Counted from the stretch's first letter, positions 1 to 8,466 are shown. The stretch: DNA of 64,000 nt from Ectobacillus polymachus (GCF_048159605.1 NZ_JBLREB010000001.1:1922001-1986000), one strand, 5' to 3'. Notes: generated by a model not told the origin, from the sequence alone. Translations and numbers: made by a program.

Positions 1-155
1 ATGAGCTCTCGAACCGTCCCCTTTGACTTGAGTGCCTCTTCTACAAGATGAAAGCCTTCTACAATAAATAATCCTGTCTTATCTCGTTCTTTTTTCGTAT
101 GTAGCTTTTTCCATTGCTTAACCCGTGCATTTTGCTGTGAATCGATTTTCTTCAT
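1..155 (-). CDS. ysgA: TrmH/SpoU-family RNA 2'-O-methyltransferase, N-terminal part
   Basis: Partial gene running off the left edge; only the first 51 residues or so are visible. It begins MKKIDSQQNARVKQ and continues with a stretch containing FIVEGFHLVEEAL, which is the substrate-binding N-terminal region typical of SpoU/TrmH rRNA methyltransferases of the YsgA type. An AGAGAGGGA ribosome-binding site precedes the ATG. Family knowledge: these SPOUT enzymes methylate ribose 2'-OH groups in rRNA; the catalytic knot domain lies outside the window. It is divergent from sspI, as in B. subtilis, which supports the name. Confidence 0.8.
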   Translation of the reverse strand, partial: MKKIDSQQNARVKQWKKLHTKKERDKTGLFIVEGFHLVEEALKSKGTVREL

Positions 156-262
156 TTAGACGTCCCTCTCTTCTCGATTCATTATTATATCCGATTTTTA
201 TACATAATTACACGAAAACATCAAAAACTAACGATATCTTATCCTTAAAGAGGTGATAGAGC

Positions 263-475
263 TTGAATTTTAATTTACGCGGTGCAGTAATAGCAAATAT
301 TACTAATAACTCACAGTCAGAACTAGAGGCTACGATTGTAGATGCTATTCAAAGCGGAGAAGAAAAGATGCTGCCTGGGCTTGGAGTATTGTTTGAAATT
401 ATTTGGCAGCATGCAGATGAACAAGAAAAAACAGAAATGCTTACTATGTTACAGGATGGTCTGCAAAAACAATAA
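263..475 (+). CDS. sspI: Small acid-soluble spore protein I
   Basis: A 70-residue protein starting MNFNLRGAVIANI, the typical SspI sequence and length. SspI is a minor SASP made in the forespore and stored in the spore core; its exact role is not settled. The start codon is TTG at 263, chosen because AAAGAGGTGAT lies just upstream and the family starts at this residue. It stands alone between divergent ysgA and convergent ysdC and ends in a bidirectional terminator. Expression is probably sigma-G dependent by family precedent; the upstream bases contain only a loose CATAATT-like -10, so I do not call a promoter. Confidence 0.93.
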   Translation: MNFNLRGAVIANITNNSQSELEATIVDAIQSGEEKMLPGLGVLFEIIWQHADEQEKTEMLTMLQDGLQKQ

Positions 476-485
476 CTATTTATAT

Positions 486-520
486 GAAAAAAGAGCGAAG
501 CAACCTTCGCTCTTTTTTCA
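486..520. terminator. Bidirectional terminator between sspI and ysdC
   Basis: Stem AAAAGAGCGAAG / CTTCGCTCTTTT with a tiny loop, flanked by A and T runs, lying between the convergent sspI and ysdC genes. Confidence 0.85.
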
Positions 521-524
521 TCCA

Positions 525-1604
525 TTAATCAAATGTAAGATCATTTACTTTTTTACGATCTAGTCGTTTAATAACTTCTACAAGTAATTTCACTGTATTT
601 TCAAAATCATCACGATGGAGCATAGCCGCATGAGAATGAATATAACGAGTTGCAATCGTGATGGCTAGAGCAGGAACTCCTTGTAATGATACGTGTATAG
701 ATCCTGCGTCTGTTCCACCGCCTGGTACGTAATCATATTGATAAGGGATACCCTGAGCTTCGGCAACATCTACTACAAAATCGCGTAATCCTTTATGAGC
801 TACAATGGATGCATCATATAAAATAATTTGCGGTCCGTTCCCCATTTTGCTTAATGCCTCTTTATCCGTGATTCCTGGCGTATCTCCTGCAATCCCAACA
901 TCAACTGCAAATCCGATATCAGGCTGGACGAAATGAGTCGCTGTTTTTGCGCCGCGAAGACCTACTTCCTCTTGAACCGTTCCAACACCGTATAAAACGT
1001 TAGGATGCTCCTGTTTATGTAGTCTCTTCAATACTTCAATAGCAATAGCGCAGCCAATGCGATTATCCCATGCTTTTGCCAGCAGCATTTTTTCATTTTT
1101 CATCACTTGAAATTCAAAGTAAGGAACCACTTGATCACCAGGACAAACGCCCCATTCTAGTGCCTCTTCTTTGCTTGTTGCACCAATATCAATAAACATG
1201 TCCTTGATTTCTACAGGTTTTTTCCGAGCTTCCGGTGATAATATATGAGGTGGCTTCGAACCGATAATCCCTGTAATATCGCCCTTGTTCGTAACGATCG
1301 TAACACGTTGGGCTAACATAACCTGGGACCACCAGCCACCAACTGGTTGAAAGCGAAGAAAGCCTTTATCATCTATTTTTGTAATCATAAAGCCTACTTC
1401 GTCTAAATGCCCTGCAACCATAATGCTCGGTCCGTTTGCATCGCCAACCTGTTTTGCCACTATGCTTCCTAAATTATCATACGAAATTTCATCGGCGTAA
1501 GGGGCGATATATCTTTGCATTACTTCGCGAGGCTCACGCTCATTCCCAGCGATTCCCTTCGCATCTGTTAAATCCTTCAGCATCTTTAACATTTCATCCT
1601 GCAT
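525..1604 (-). CDS. ysdC: M42-family metallo-aminopeptidase
   Basis: 359 residues, usual length for M42 peptidases (glutamyl aminopeptidase/deblocking aminopeptidase; older annotation 'endoglucanase'). Visible metal and catalytic motifs in order: AGHLDEVGFM (His/Asp), KAWDNRIG (bridging Asp), VQEEVGLRGA (general-base Glu pair), VDVGIAGD, and the C-terminal IHSHAAMLHRDD histidine. These proteins form cytosolic dodecamers with two metals per subunit and remove N-terminal residues from peptides. RBS GGAGGG is 7 bases before the ATG. It lies in the place of ysdC downstream of infC-rpmI-rplT. Physiological substrate unknown. Confidence 0.88.
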   Translation of the reverse strand: MQDEMLKMLKDLTDAKGIAGNEREPREVMQRYIAPYADEISYDNLGSIVAKQVGDANGPSIMVAGHLDEVGFMITKIDDKGFLRFQPVGGWWSQVMLAQRVTIVTNKGDITGIIGSKPPHILSPEARKKPVEIKDMFIDIGATSKEEALEWGVCPGDQVVPYFEFQVMKNEKMLLAKAWDNRIGCAIAIEVLKRLHKQEHPNVLYGVGTVQEEVGLRGAKTATHFVQPDIGFAVDVGIAGDTPGITDKEALSKMGNGPQIILYDASIVAHKGLRDFVVDVAEAQGIPYQYDYVPGGGTDAGSIHVSLQGVPALAITIATRYIHSHAAMLHRDDFENTVKLLVEVIKRLDRKKVNDLTFD

Positions 1605-1682
1605 GCCTTATCCCTCCTATTATCTTATTTATTATACATTTAGGAGAAGGAATATTCAAAAAACGGCAGGTGACAATTTAGA

Positions 1683-2174
1683 TTAATAGCCGTTCTCTTG
1701 ACGTTTGTGATTTTTCTCGTTTTTAGCTAAATAGGCTGTTTCCATGTCTTCTTGTGAAAAATCTAACGCTTCGCCTAATAAAATAAAGCTTGTAAACAAT
1801 TCGATATAGTTTGTAATAGACGGTTGTTCGTGGAAGGTAATAACCTTCGTATATACGTCTAAAAATAATTCCACAGCTGATTGATTGGATTGCGTACATT
1901 TATAAAATAGAAAGTTTTTATCTACACCTAAATCAATTCCAATTGACAAAATAAAGTGTAGTCCATCCACATATTCTTCTAGTACAATACTTCTTTCAGA
2001 AGCAGGTTTGTTGCTCCAGTATTTAAAGCAGCGAGTTTCATTGGCAAGCTCACCAACTTCAACGAGAAGTGCTAATGTTTTTTCCTCTAGTAAGTGTTTT
2101 CCCTCTAATTTATGCTCAGAAACAATTCGATCATCTAATTCCTTTTGTAGCTTAAACAGTTGCAATAAGTCCAC
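1683..2174 (-). CDS. Dimeric all-alpha dUTPase-like NTP pyrophosphatase
   Basis: 163 residues from a GTG start at 2174, preferred over an upstream ATG because GAGGAGG sits 9 bases before the GTG and the family begins near (V/M)DLLQLFKLQKELD. The motifs EVGELANETRCFKYW and EEYVDGLHFILS are the metal-binding EExxE-type and ExxD-type helices of the dimeric dUTPase/MazG-like superfamily (dUTPase_2). The likely reaction is dUTP to dUMP plus pyrophosphate, keeping uracil out of DNA. It follows the ribosomal-protein operon after a terminator and is probably transcribed separately; a loose TTGACT-N17-TACTTT is visible about 190 bases upstream. Substrate specificity is inferred from family only. Confidence 0.78.
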   Translation of the reverse strand: MDLLQLFKLQKELDDRIVSEHKLEGKHLLEEKTLALLVEVGELANETRCFKYWSNKPASERSIVLEEYVDGLHFILSIGIDLGVDKNFLFYKCTQSNQSAVELFLDVYTKVITFHEQPSITNYIELFTSFILLGEALDFSQEDMETAYLAKNEKNHKRQENGY

Positions 2175-2532
2175 GATTGTATTCCTCCTCAAGTATTCAT
2201 GTATATTATAACAGCGTCCCATCTTCTGTGACGATATTTTTTCCGTTACATTTTTTACAAAAAATCAATGTTTAGGTTGCTGCAAGTATAGATATTACAA
2301 ATGTAAGTATACCCACACACGGTTCGATACACTAATAAAAAGTATTTATATTTACATATTTAGTCAAGAAATAAATGCGAATAAAATGGTAGGGAATAGG
2401 CAATTCGTTTGATGAAGAAAAAATAATATCTCTTGGTAGTCCCACATAAGTGCAATAAAAAGATATTTTTAGTATGAGGAGATAATTGAATGAAAGGTCT
2501 AAGTGATAGGGTTCTTTTCATCCTTTCTTATT
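2175..2532. other. Intergenic region without a convincing gene
   Basis: About 360 A+T-rich bases between the dUTPase-like gene and the rplT terminator. In B. subtilis ysdA and ysdB occupy this place; no remnant of either was recognised. On the plus strand, GAGGAGAT precedes a 14-codon ORF (2490-2534, MKGLSDRVLFILSY) that runs into the terminator; it has a good ribosome-binding site but no other support. A weak minus-strand promoter candidate (TTGACT at 2362-2367, TACTTT 17 bases on) could serve the dUTPase-like gene. Confidence 0.4.
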
Positions 2533-2564
2533 AAAAAAAGCCTCAGGTCCATGCCTGAGGCTTT
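2533..2564 (-). terminator. Terminator of the infC-rpmI-rplT operon
   Basis: Stem AAAGCCTCAGG / CCTGAGGCTTT with a 6-base loop followed on the minus strand by a T run, 5 bases after the rplT stop codon. Confidence 0.93.
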
Positions 2565-2568
2565 CTAC

Positions 2569-2928
2569 TTATTTTGCTAAGTTATTTTTTGCAACAGTTG
2601 CTAATTCAGCAAATGCATTTGCATCAGCAATAGCAAGATCAGCAAGCATTTTACGGTTTACTTCGATACCAGCAACCTTAAGTCCGTGCATTAAACGGCT
2701 GTAAGAAAGACCGTTGATACGAGCTGCTGCATTAATACGAGTAATCCAAAGCTTACGGAAGTCACGTTTCTTTTGACGACGGTCACGGAATGCATACATT
2801 AAAGATTTCATAACCTGTTGGTTAGCAACTTTGTATAATGTATGTTTAGATCCGTAGAAACCTTTCGCTAATTTTAATACTCTTTTACGACGTTTACGAG
2901 TAACTGTACCGCCTTTAACTCTTGGCAT
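2569..2928 (-). CDS. rplT: 50S ribosomal protein L20
   Basis: 119 residues, exact family length, starting MPRVKGGTVTRKRRK with the highly basic N-terminal tail that inserts into 23S rRNA and the conserved LWITRINAAAR and YSRLMHGL segments. L20 is an early 23S-binding assembly protein. Third gene of infC-rpmI-rplT. In Bacillus L20 also represses its own operon by binding a leader RNA that mimics its rRNA site; the leader attenuator upstream of infC fits this. Confidence 0.98.
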   Translation of the reverse strand: MPRVKGGTVTRKRRKRVLKLAKGFYGSKHTLYKVANQQVMKSLMYAFRDRRQKKRDFRKLWITRINAAARINGLSYSRLMHGLKVAGIEVNRKMLADLAIADANAFAELATVAKNNLAK

Positions 2929-2966
2929 ATTGTTTCCCTCCTAGATATCTTGTCCGTTCTTAAATA

Positions 2967-3164
2967 TTACAAAGTGTCAAGCATTTGGTGGATACGTTTA
3001 AAGTCCCCAGCACTTACTAAAGATGATTTACGAAGATGACGTTTTGCTTTTGTTACTTTGTTAGCAAATAAATGGCTTCTATATGCATGAGAACGTTTAA
3101 GTTTACCAGTTGCAGTTTTTTTGAAACGCTTCGCTGAACCGCGATGAGTTTTTTGTTTCGGCAT
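2967..3164 (-). CDS. rpmI: 50S ribosomal protein L35
   Basis: 65 residues, starting MPKQKTHRGSAKRFKKTATGK, the canonical L35 N terminus, very basic throughout. Lies 38 bases before rplT and just after infC with GAGGAAAT as ribosome-binding site, the invariant bacterial infC-rpmI-rplT order. Structural protein of the large subunit. Confidence 0.98.
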   Translation of the reverse strand: MPKQKTHRGSAKRFKKTATGKLKRSHAYRSHLFANKVTKAKRHLRKSSLVSAGDFKRIHQMLDTL

Positions 3165-3185
3165 GAAGATTTCCTCCTCTAATCA

Positions 3186-3701
3186 TTACTTTTCAATTTT
3201 AGATGCTAAAATTAAGAACATGCTTCGGCCATCCATTTTCGGTGCAGATTCAACTGTACCTACTTCTTTGCAAAGCTCTGAGAAACGATCTAGTACACGC
3301 TGTCCAATTTCTTTATGCGTAATCGCACGACCTTTGAAACGGATAGACGCTTTTACTTTATCGCCATTTTCAAGAAACTTAATGGCATTACGAAGCTTTG
3401 TATTAAAATCATGTTCGTCAATGGTTGGGCTCAAACGAACTTCTTTGATGCTAATGATTTTTTGATTCTTTCGCATTTCTTTCTCTTTCTTTTGTTGCTC
3501 AAAGCGATACTTACCAAAATCCATAATGCGGCATACCGGTGGTTTCGCAGTTGGTGCAACCATGACAAGATCCAGATTTACGTTCGCAGCCAATTCTAAT
3601 GCCTCTTGACGAGATTTAATTCCGAGTTGATCTCCATTTGCTCCGATGAGACGCACCTCACGAGCTCGAATAAGCTCGTTAACCATAATGTCCTTGCTAA
3701 T
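3186..3701 (-). CDS. infC: Translation initiation factor IF-3
   Basis: 171 residues with both IF-3 domains: N-terminal (NELIRAREVRLIGANGDQLG), a lysine-rich linker (EQQKKEKEMRKNQK), and the C-terminal domain with EHDFNTKLRNAIKFL and FKGRAITHKEIG. IF-3 binds the 30S subunit and discriminates against non-canonical start codons. I place the start at an ATT codon (3701) rather than the first ATG (3686): GGAGGTG lies 7 bases upstream of the ATT, giving (M)SKDIMVNEL, and ATT/AUU starts are a known feature of infC that let IF-3 limit its own synthesis. First gene of the operon, after the L20-type leader. Confidence 0.95.
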   Translation of the reverse strand: MSKDIMVNELIRAREVRLIGANGDQLGIKSRQEALELAANVNLDLVMVAPTAKPPVCRIMDFGKYRFEQQKKEKEMRKNQKIISIKEVRLSPTIDEHDFNTKLRNAIKFLENGDKVKASIRFKGRAITHKEIGQRVLDRFSELCKEVGTVESAPKMDGRSMFLILASKIEK

Positions 3702-3905
3702 AATAAGCCACCTCCAAAGTGTTATAAAAATACTTCCTGCGGCAAGACCCGATCACAATAAAAAAAGTGTGGGTACGTACACCCACACTGTAACTATTTC
3801 AAATCGTCACATTTTATCGTCAACCTGTTAACTGCAAATAGCGTCATACAGGTGAGAAGCGGGCGCTCCTACTTTCCACAAGTTCGTATTCAATTTTCCT
3901 TCGAA
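3702..3905 (-). promoter_or_regulatory. L20-type leader with transcription attenuator for infC-rpmI-rplT
   Basis: About 200 bases of untranslated leader between the promoter and the infC ribosome-binding site. It holds a classical intrinsic terminator (arms 3766-3774 and 3781-3789, AGTGTGGGT/ACCCACACT, followed on the minus strand by seven T) placed before the first gene. In Bacillus the L20 protein binds this leader and favours premature termination. The terminator is seen; the L20-binding fold is inferred from position and family knowledge. Confidence 0.75.
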
Positions 3906-3935
3906 ATTGTACCATAGTAAATGACATTTTGTCAA
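3906..3935 (-). promoter_or_regulatory. Sigma-A promoter of infC operon
   Basis: On the minus strand TTGACA (3930-3935) and TACAAT (3906-3911) separated by 18 bases, at the start of the attenuator leader. A near-consensus housekeeping promoter. Confidence 0.75.
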
Positions 3936-4010
3936 CAAACAATACGATCAATTGACACAAAAACTATTGTAACAGACAACTATAAAGTACGCAACTATTT
4001 CCTAAATATT

Positions 4011-4961
4011 TTATACATGAGCAACGATTAGATCCATGTTGCCCTCTACTATAAATTCTCCAAATTGATTAGGCAATATAAAATGATCTCCTTTTCGAAG
4101 TGGATACTGTTTATCATCTTTACCTAACATCCCATCCCCTGTAAGTACACTGACAAGAAGAAATGGCTCGTCCTGATAACAATCCGTTTTTCCCCTTACT
4201 TCCCACTTAGAAACGGTAAAAAATGCACTTTTAACAAATGTAGTTTTTGTGATACCTTCTTTTCTTTCCGTTTGATAAGTAGTCTGTCTACAATCTTCAA
4301 ATGGGACTGTTATTACATCCATAGCTTTTTGTAAATGAAGCTCTCGTTTTTTTCCATTTTCCATTCGGTCATAATCATAAACGCGATAAGTAGTATCGGA
4401 GTTTTGCTGTGTTTCTAAAATCAATGTACCTTTTCCTAGCGCATGTACCGTTCCACTTGGAACATAAAAGAAATCTCCTGGCTTAATGGGAACCTTACGT
4501 AAAAAAGCATCCCACTGACCTGTTGTAATCATATTCTGCAATTCTTCCTTTGACTTCGCATTGTGCCCATAGATCAGTTCAGCACCTTCTTCGCAATCAA
4601 TAACATACCAGCATTCTTCTTTTCCAAATTCTCCATTTTCATTCGTTTTTGCATATTCATCATTAGGATGTACTTGTATGGAAAGATTCTGATTTGCATC
4701 CAAGATTTTAGTTAAAAGCGGAAATTTTTCACCTTGTATATTTCCGAATAATGAACGATCTTCTTCCCACAATTGCTGTAAGGACATTCCTTTATACTTC
4801 CCGTTTGCAATTCTACTCAATCCATTTGGATGAGCAGAAATAGCCCAGCATTCACCTGTTTTAGAAGAAGGAATATCATAATGGAATACATCATGTAAGG
4901 CAGTTCCTCCCCAAATTCTTTCTTGAAAACATGGAATTAAAAATAATGGTTCATTACTCAT
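4011..4961 (-). CDS. manA: Mannose-6-phosphate isomerase, type I (Bacillus ManA/YvyI class)
   Basis: 316 residues, right for the short Gram-positive class I enzyme. Interconverts mannose-6-P and fructose-6-P. Motifs: IPCFQERIWGGTAL at the N terminus, zinc ligands in IQVHPNDEYA and GKEECWYV, and the FYVPSGTVHALGKG cupin strand with the third histidine. Bacillus strains may carry several paralogues, so the symbol is by class. It sits between thrS and infC, normally adjacent in relatives, and lies directly downstream (minus strand) of a PTS EIIA remnant, which suggests it came or remained as part of a mannose/fructose PTS cassette. Confidence 0.88.
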   Translation of the reverse strand: MSNEPLFLIPCFQERIWGGTALHDVFHYDIPSSKTGECWAISAHPNGLSRIANGKYKGMSLQQLWEEDRSLFGNIQGEKFPLLTKILDANQNLSIQVHPNDEYAKTNENGEFGKEECWYVIDCEEGAELIYGHNAKSKEELQNMITTGQWDAFLRKVPIKPGDFFYVPSGTVHALGKGTLILETQQNSDTTYRVYDYDRMENGKKRELHLQKAMDVITVPFEDCRQTTYQTERKEGITKTTFVKSAFFTVSKWEVRGKTDCYQDEPFLLVSVLTGDGMLGKDDKQYPLRKGDHFILPNQFGEFIVEGNMDLIVAHV

Positions 4962-5050
4962 ATTTGCTCACTCTTTCATAAAATATTCTTGGTGTACATT
5001 TGCTCATGTATTCACATGTGCTTAATTATAACACATACCTTTAAATAAAA

Positions 5051-5077
5051 ATAAGCGGAGGTTCACACTCCGCTTAT
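5051..5077 (-). terminator. Hairpin after the PTS EIIA remnant
   Basis: Perfect 10-bp arms ATAAGCGGAG / CTCCGCTTAT with a 7-base loop, followed on the minus strand by TTTTTATTT. It ends transcription before manA. Confidence 0.8.
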
Positions 5078-5081
5078 GTAC

Positions 5082-5219
5082 TTATATCTCACTTAGTAAT
5101 TCATATACCGCTTCTTCATTTTCGGCTTTCTCAAGGGCAATACGAAACTCATCATCAACAAGCTTGCGAGAAAGAAGTTGTAAAATTGATTGTATAAATA
5201 AAACAAGCTCTTCTCCTTA
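5082..5219 (-). pseudogene. C-terminal remnant of a PTS EIIA (fructose/mannose type) domain
   Basis: An open frame of about 45 codons ends at TAA 5082-5084 and has no start codon with a ribosome-binding site; a stop lies just upstream. Its translation contains LQLLSRKLVDDEF followed by RIALEKAENEEAVYELLSEI, which resembles the C-terminal helix region of fructose-type EIIA domains (pattern L..LS..L.DEEF...L..A...EEV..L). Its own terminator survives downstream, and manA follows. The fragment overlaps the thrS terminator, so the upstream part has been deleted up to thrS. Identification rests on pattern memory of a short segment. Confidence 0.45.
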
Positions 5220-5240
5220 GAAAGGAAAAGAGCCTGTTTT
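5194..5240 (-). terminator. thrS terminator
   Basis: Arms AACAGGCTCTT / AAGAGCTTGTT on the minus strand followed by TTATTTAT, about 10 bases after the thrS stop. Confidence 0.8.
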
Positions 5241-5248
5241 TCTACTTC

Positions 5249-7180
5249 TTATCTTTTTACTTCTTTCGCTATTTTCTCTACAAAAGAAGAGAATGGCATT
5301 GTTTCAGAGTTTTGTTCCCCGTATTTACGGACATTTACAGCATTTTCTCCTACTTCATTATCCCCAACTACAAGCATGTACGGAATTTTTTGCATTTGCG
5401 CTTCGCGAATTTTGTAGCCAATTTTTTCATCACGAGTGTCTACTTCAACGCGGACACCAGCACGCTGCAATTCATCCTGTACCTTTTTCGCATATTCTAA
5501 ATGCACATTTGGCGAAACAGGAATCACTTGTACTTGTACAGGGGCAAGCCATGTTGGGAATGCTCCTTTGTATTCTTCGATTAGGAAGGCAACAAAGCGT
5601 TCCATTGTAGAAACGACACCGCGGTGAATAACGACTGGTCGATGCTGCTTGCCATCTTCGCCTACGTATGTTAAATCAAAACGTTCAGGCAATAAGAAGT
5701 CTAGTTGAACAGTCGATAACGTTTCATCCTTACCTAATGCCGTACGTACCTGAACATCAAGCTTTGGACCATAGAAGGCTGCTTCTCCTTCTGCTTCATA
5801 ATAGTCAAGACCCATTTCATCCATAGCTTCCTTCAGCATACTTTGGGCTTTGTTCCACATTTCATCATCATCAAAATACTTTTCTTTATCCGCTGGGTCA
5901 CGGTAAGAAAGACGGAACGAATATTCATTTAAATCAAAATCCTTATACACATCAAGAATTAAACGAATAACACGTAAAAATTCATCTTTAATTTGATCTG
6001 GACGAACGAAAATATGCGCATCATTTAAAGTCATACCGCGAACACGCTGAAGTCCAGACAAGGCTCCTGACATTTCATAACGATGCATCGTACCTAGTTC
6101 AGCAATGCGGATTGGCAATTCACGATAGCTGTGCATATCATTTTTATACACCATCATATGATGCGGACAGTTCATTGGACGGAGCACCAATTGTTCATTG
6201 TCCATATCCATTGGAGGGAACATATCATCCCGGTAGTGATCCCAGTGACCAGATGTTTTATACAAATCTACACTACCCATAATTGGCGTATAAACATGAT
6301 CGTATCCAAGACTAACTTCCTTATCAACAATGTAACGTTCTACAATACGACGGATTGTTGCACCCTTTGGAAGCCAAAGCGGTAAACCTTGTCCAACCTG
6401 CTGTGAATTTGTAAATAGCTTTAATTCTTTTCCAAGCTTGCGATGGTCACGTTCTTTCGCTTCTTCTAAGAAGTGTAAATGCTGTTCAAGCTCTTCTTTT
6501 TTTGCAAAGGCAGTTCCATAGATACGTTGAAGCATTTTGTTATTGCTATCTCCGCGCCAATATGCACCTGCAACACTTAATAATTTAAAGGATTTAATTT
6601 TTCCTGTTGATGGAAGATGGATACCACGGCATAAGTCAAAGAACTCGCCTTGCTCATAAATCGAAATAGTTTCACCAACAGGCAAGTCGCGAATGAGCTC
6701 AAGCTTTAATTCATCGCCAATTTCTTCATAACGAGCAAGAGCTTCCTCTCTGCTAACTTCCTTTCGAACGATTTCTATATTTTCTTTCACGATACGTTCC
6801 ATTTCTTTCTCAATTTTCGGTAAGTCCTCAACTGAGATTGCTTCCGGAATATCAATATCATAGTAAAAACCATTTTCAATTACTGGTCCAATGCCTAATT
6901 TTACATCTGGATACAAACGTTTTAGCGCTTGCGCTAATAAATGGGCAGTGGAGTGACGAAGTATTTCTACACCCTCCGCTGAATCAAGCGTAATGATGGA
7001 AATCGATCCATCCTCTTTAATCGGCGTACGTAAATCCAATAATTTTTCATTCAATTTACCGGCAACAGCCTTCTTCTTCAATCCTGGACTAATAGAAAAA
7101 GCAATATCTTCAGTAGTTATTCCTTGTGGGAACTCCTTTACAGCTCCATCTGGAAACGTAATATGTAGTACTTCAGACAC
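5249..7180 (-). CDS. thrS: Threonyl-tRNA synthetase
   Basis: 643 residues, full length. Order: TGS domain (1-62), editing domain with HSTAHLLAQ (His76 to His80 region) and CRGIHLPSTG, then the class II catalytic core with LRPMNCPHH (zinc cysteine), GTMHRYEMSGALSGLQRVRGMT, FYGPKLDVQV and VVIHRGVVSTMERFV, and the C-terminal anticodon-binding domain (about 540-643, QVQVIPVSPNVHLEYA to NVRKYGEQ). Charges tRNA-Thr and clears mis-charged serine. RBS AAAAGGAGTG precedes the ATG. Expression is controlled by the T-box leader directly upstream. Confidence 0.98.
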   Translation of the reverse strand: MSEVLHITFPDGAVKEFPQGITTEDIAFSISPGLKKKAVAGKLNEKLLDLRTPIKEDGSISIITLDSAEGVEILRHSTAHLLAQALKRLYPDVKLGIGPVIENGFYYDIDIPEAISVEDLPKIEKEMERIVKENIEIVRKEVSREEALARYEEIGDELKLELIRDLPVGETISIYEQGEFFDLCRGIHLPSTGKIKSFKLLSVAGAYWRGDSNNKMLQRIYGTAFAKKEELEQHLHFLEEAKERDHRKLGKELKLFTNSQQVGQGLPLWLPKGATIRRIVERYIVDKEVSLGYDHVYTPIMGSVDLYKTSGHWDHYRDDMFPPMDMDNEQLVLRPMNCPHHMMVYKNDMHSYRELPIRIAELGTMHRYEMSGALSGLQRVRGMTLNDAHIFVRPDQIKDEFLRVIRLILDVYKDFDLNEYSFRLSYRDPADKEKYFDDDEMWNKAQSMLKEAMDEMGLDYYEAEGEAAFYGPKLDVQVRTALGKDETLSTVQLDFLLPERFDLTYVGEDGKQHRPVVIHRGVVSTMERFVAFLIEEYKGAFPTWLAPVQVQVIPVSPNVHLEYAKKVQDELQRAGVRVEVDTRDEKIGYKIREAQMQKIPYMLVVGDNEVGENAVNVRKYGEQNSETMPFSSFVEKIAKEVKR

Positions 7181-7202
7181 TTTGATTCACTCCTTTTGTA
7201 AT

Positions 7203-7440
7203 AAATAAAAAACACCCATCCCTAAAAAGGGACGAGTGTTGAATTCGTGGTTCCACCCTTGTTTCAAAGGAAATGCCTTCCTTTTCTCAAGAAACGATAA
7301 CGGATCGCGCCGTCAGCAACTACTAAGATTCACTGCTGAGGTTCAGAGGTGGTAAGTCGCTTTTTCGTATTAGGAAGCTTACAGCCAAAAGGGCTTCCCT
7401 CTCTGGTAATCGTAAAAAGAACTCATATCCTCATCATAAC
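7203..7440 (-). promoter_or_regulatory. T-box riboswitch of thrS
   Basis: On the minus strand the leader contains the near-invariant T-box AAGGGTGGAACCACG (about 7246-7260) inside an antiterminator, followed by an intrinsic terminator with arms AACACTCGTCCC / GGGATGGGTGTT (7211-7240) and a TTTTTTATTT run. The preceding ~180 bases hold the long Stem I region. Uncharged tRNA pairs with the specifier codon and T-box to prevent termination. ACC (Thr) triplets occur in the 3' part of Stem I, but I could not fold it reliably enough to name the specifier. Confidence 0.93.
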
Positions 7441-7512
7441 CTATATAAGAAATATTATATGGTTGTTATTATAGACGTATTCTAACATAAAATCAATATG
7501 GCCATCTTCAAT

Positions 7513-8349
7513 TTACAAATTCTCTCTTCGTTTTTCAAATTCACATAGGGAGTATAGTTTAACACGTTCTTGAAATACATTCCGAATCGTAACAATCATC
7601 GTATCATCTTCATGTGCAGTATAGATGTGAATATCCCTCGGAGCTATGGACAAAAGCGGTGCAATAACATGACGATCTACATACTCATCTTGCTGTAATC
7701 CTCTTTCATCCATATAGTTATACAATGTTTCTTGTGAAATGCGGGATCCTGTTTCATCGTAGAAGTAGACATGATCACGAAAAACAATATGTAAAGACGA
7801 TAGAAGTGCCTCTCTTGCACTGACTTGCTGACGCAACATTTCAATGAATGCTTGATAGTCCTGTTCTAGCTTGTATTCGTCAATAGCAAGCTCAATCAAT
7901 TGATTAATATACATCATATAAGGTCGTAATCGAAATCGGACGTAGGCTTCAAAGGAAAAAGAAAGATTATGCTGAATTGTACTTCGTAATGACGCGACAA
8001 TAAACTGCTTCCTTGAAAAATCTAATCTAGAACGTGGAATATCCGTTCGTTCCCCGCAAAGAATAGAATAAGCAATATGTATGATTTCACGATGCTCCTG
8101 TGAGTCGTGATAAAAAAACGAATTCATCAAGATGGATCTCATCCATTTTACTTCCTTAACTTTCAAAATAAATTGCGTAATTTCCGGAATGAGAACTTCT
8201 CTTATGTATGTATGCCCCGCTATCTTAATGATTAGTTTACTGTGCTCTAGCAGGACGGTTGACTCTTCTTCTTTCCTTCCGCTAGCCTTTTTCAGACGCT
8301 CGTACAAATAATAAGCGTCTTGCTCATCTTCAAAACTAATTTCAATCAC
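7513..8349 (-). CDS. ytxC: Sporulation protein YtxC
   Basis: 278 residues from a GTG start at 8349, chosen over longer options because AAGGAGG lies 8 bases before it and the family length is about 280. Reads (M)IEISFEDEQDAYYLYERL and ends SLCEFEKRRENL. YtxC is a poorly characterised protein found in endospore formers next to dnaI/thrS; no enzymatic motif is visible. It lies downstream of the dnaI terminator, so it needs its own promoter. Confidence 0.82.
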   Translation of the reverse strand: MIEISFEDEQDAYYLYERLKKASGRKEEESTVLLEHSKLIIKIAGHTYIREVLIPEITQFILKVKEVKWMRSILMNSFFYHDSQEHREIIHIAYSILCGERTDIPRSRLDFSRKQFIVASLRSTIQHNLSFSFEAYVRFRLRPYMMYINQLIELAIDEYKLEQDYQAFIEMLRQQVSAREALLSSLHIVFRDHVYFYDETGSRISQETLYNYMDERGLQQDEYVDRHVIAPLLSIAPRDIHIYTAHEDDTMIVTIRNVFQERVKLYSLCEFEKRRENL

Positions 8350-8434
8350 AATCGTCCCCTCCTTAACACTCCTATCTGTTCTTATATATATTAGATAGCG
8401 GTGCAAAACATGTTCATTAAGAAGGGGACTAGAT

Positions 8435-8466
8435 AAAAAAAGAGAATAAGGATTCCCCTTATTCTC
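8435..8466 (-). terminator. Terminator after dnaI
   Basis: Arms GAGAATAAGG / CCTTATTCTC with a 5-base loop followed by seven T on the minus strand. The stem overlaps the dnaI stop codon by a base or two. Confidence 0.88.

Noticed and set aside
1436..1681. Plus-strand frame overlapping the ysdC start
   Set aside because: Shadow of ysdC and its upstream region; no translation signal.
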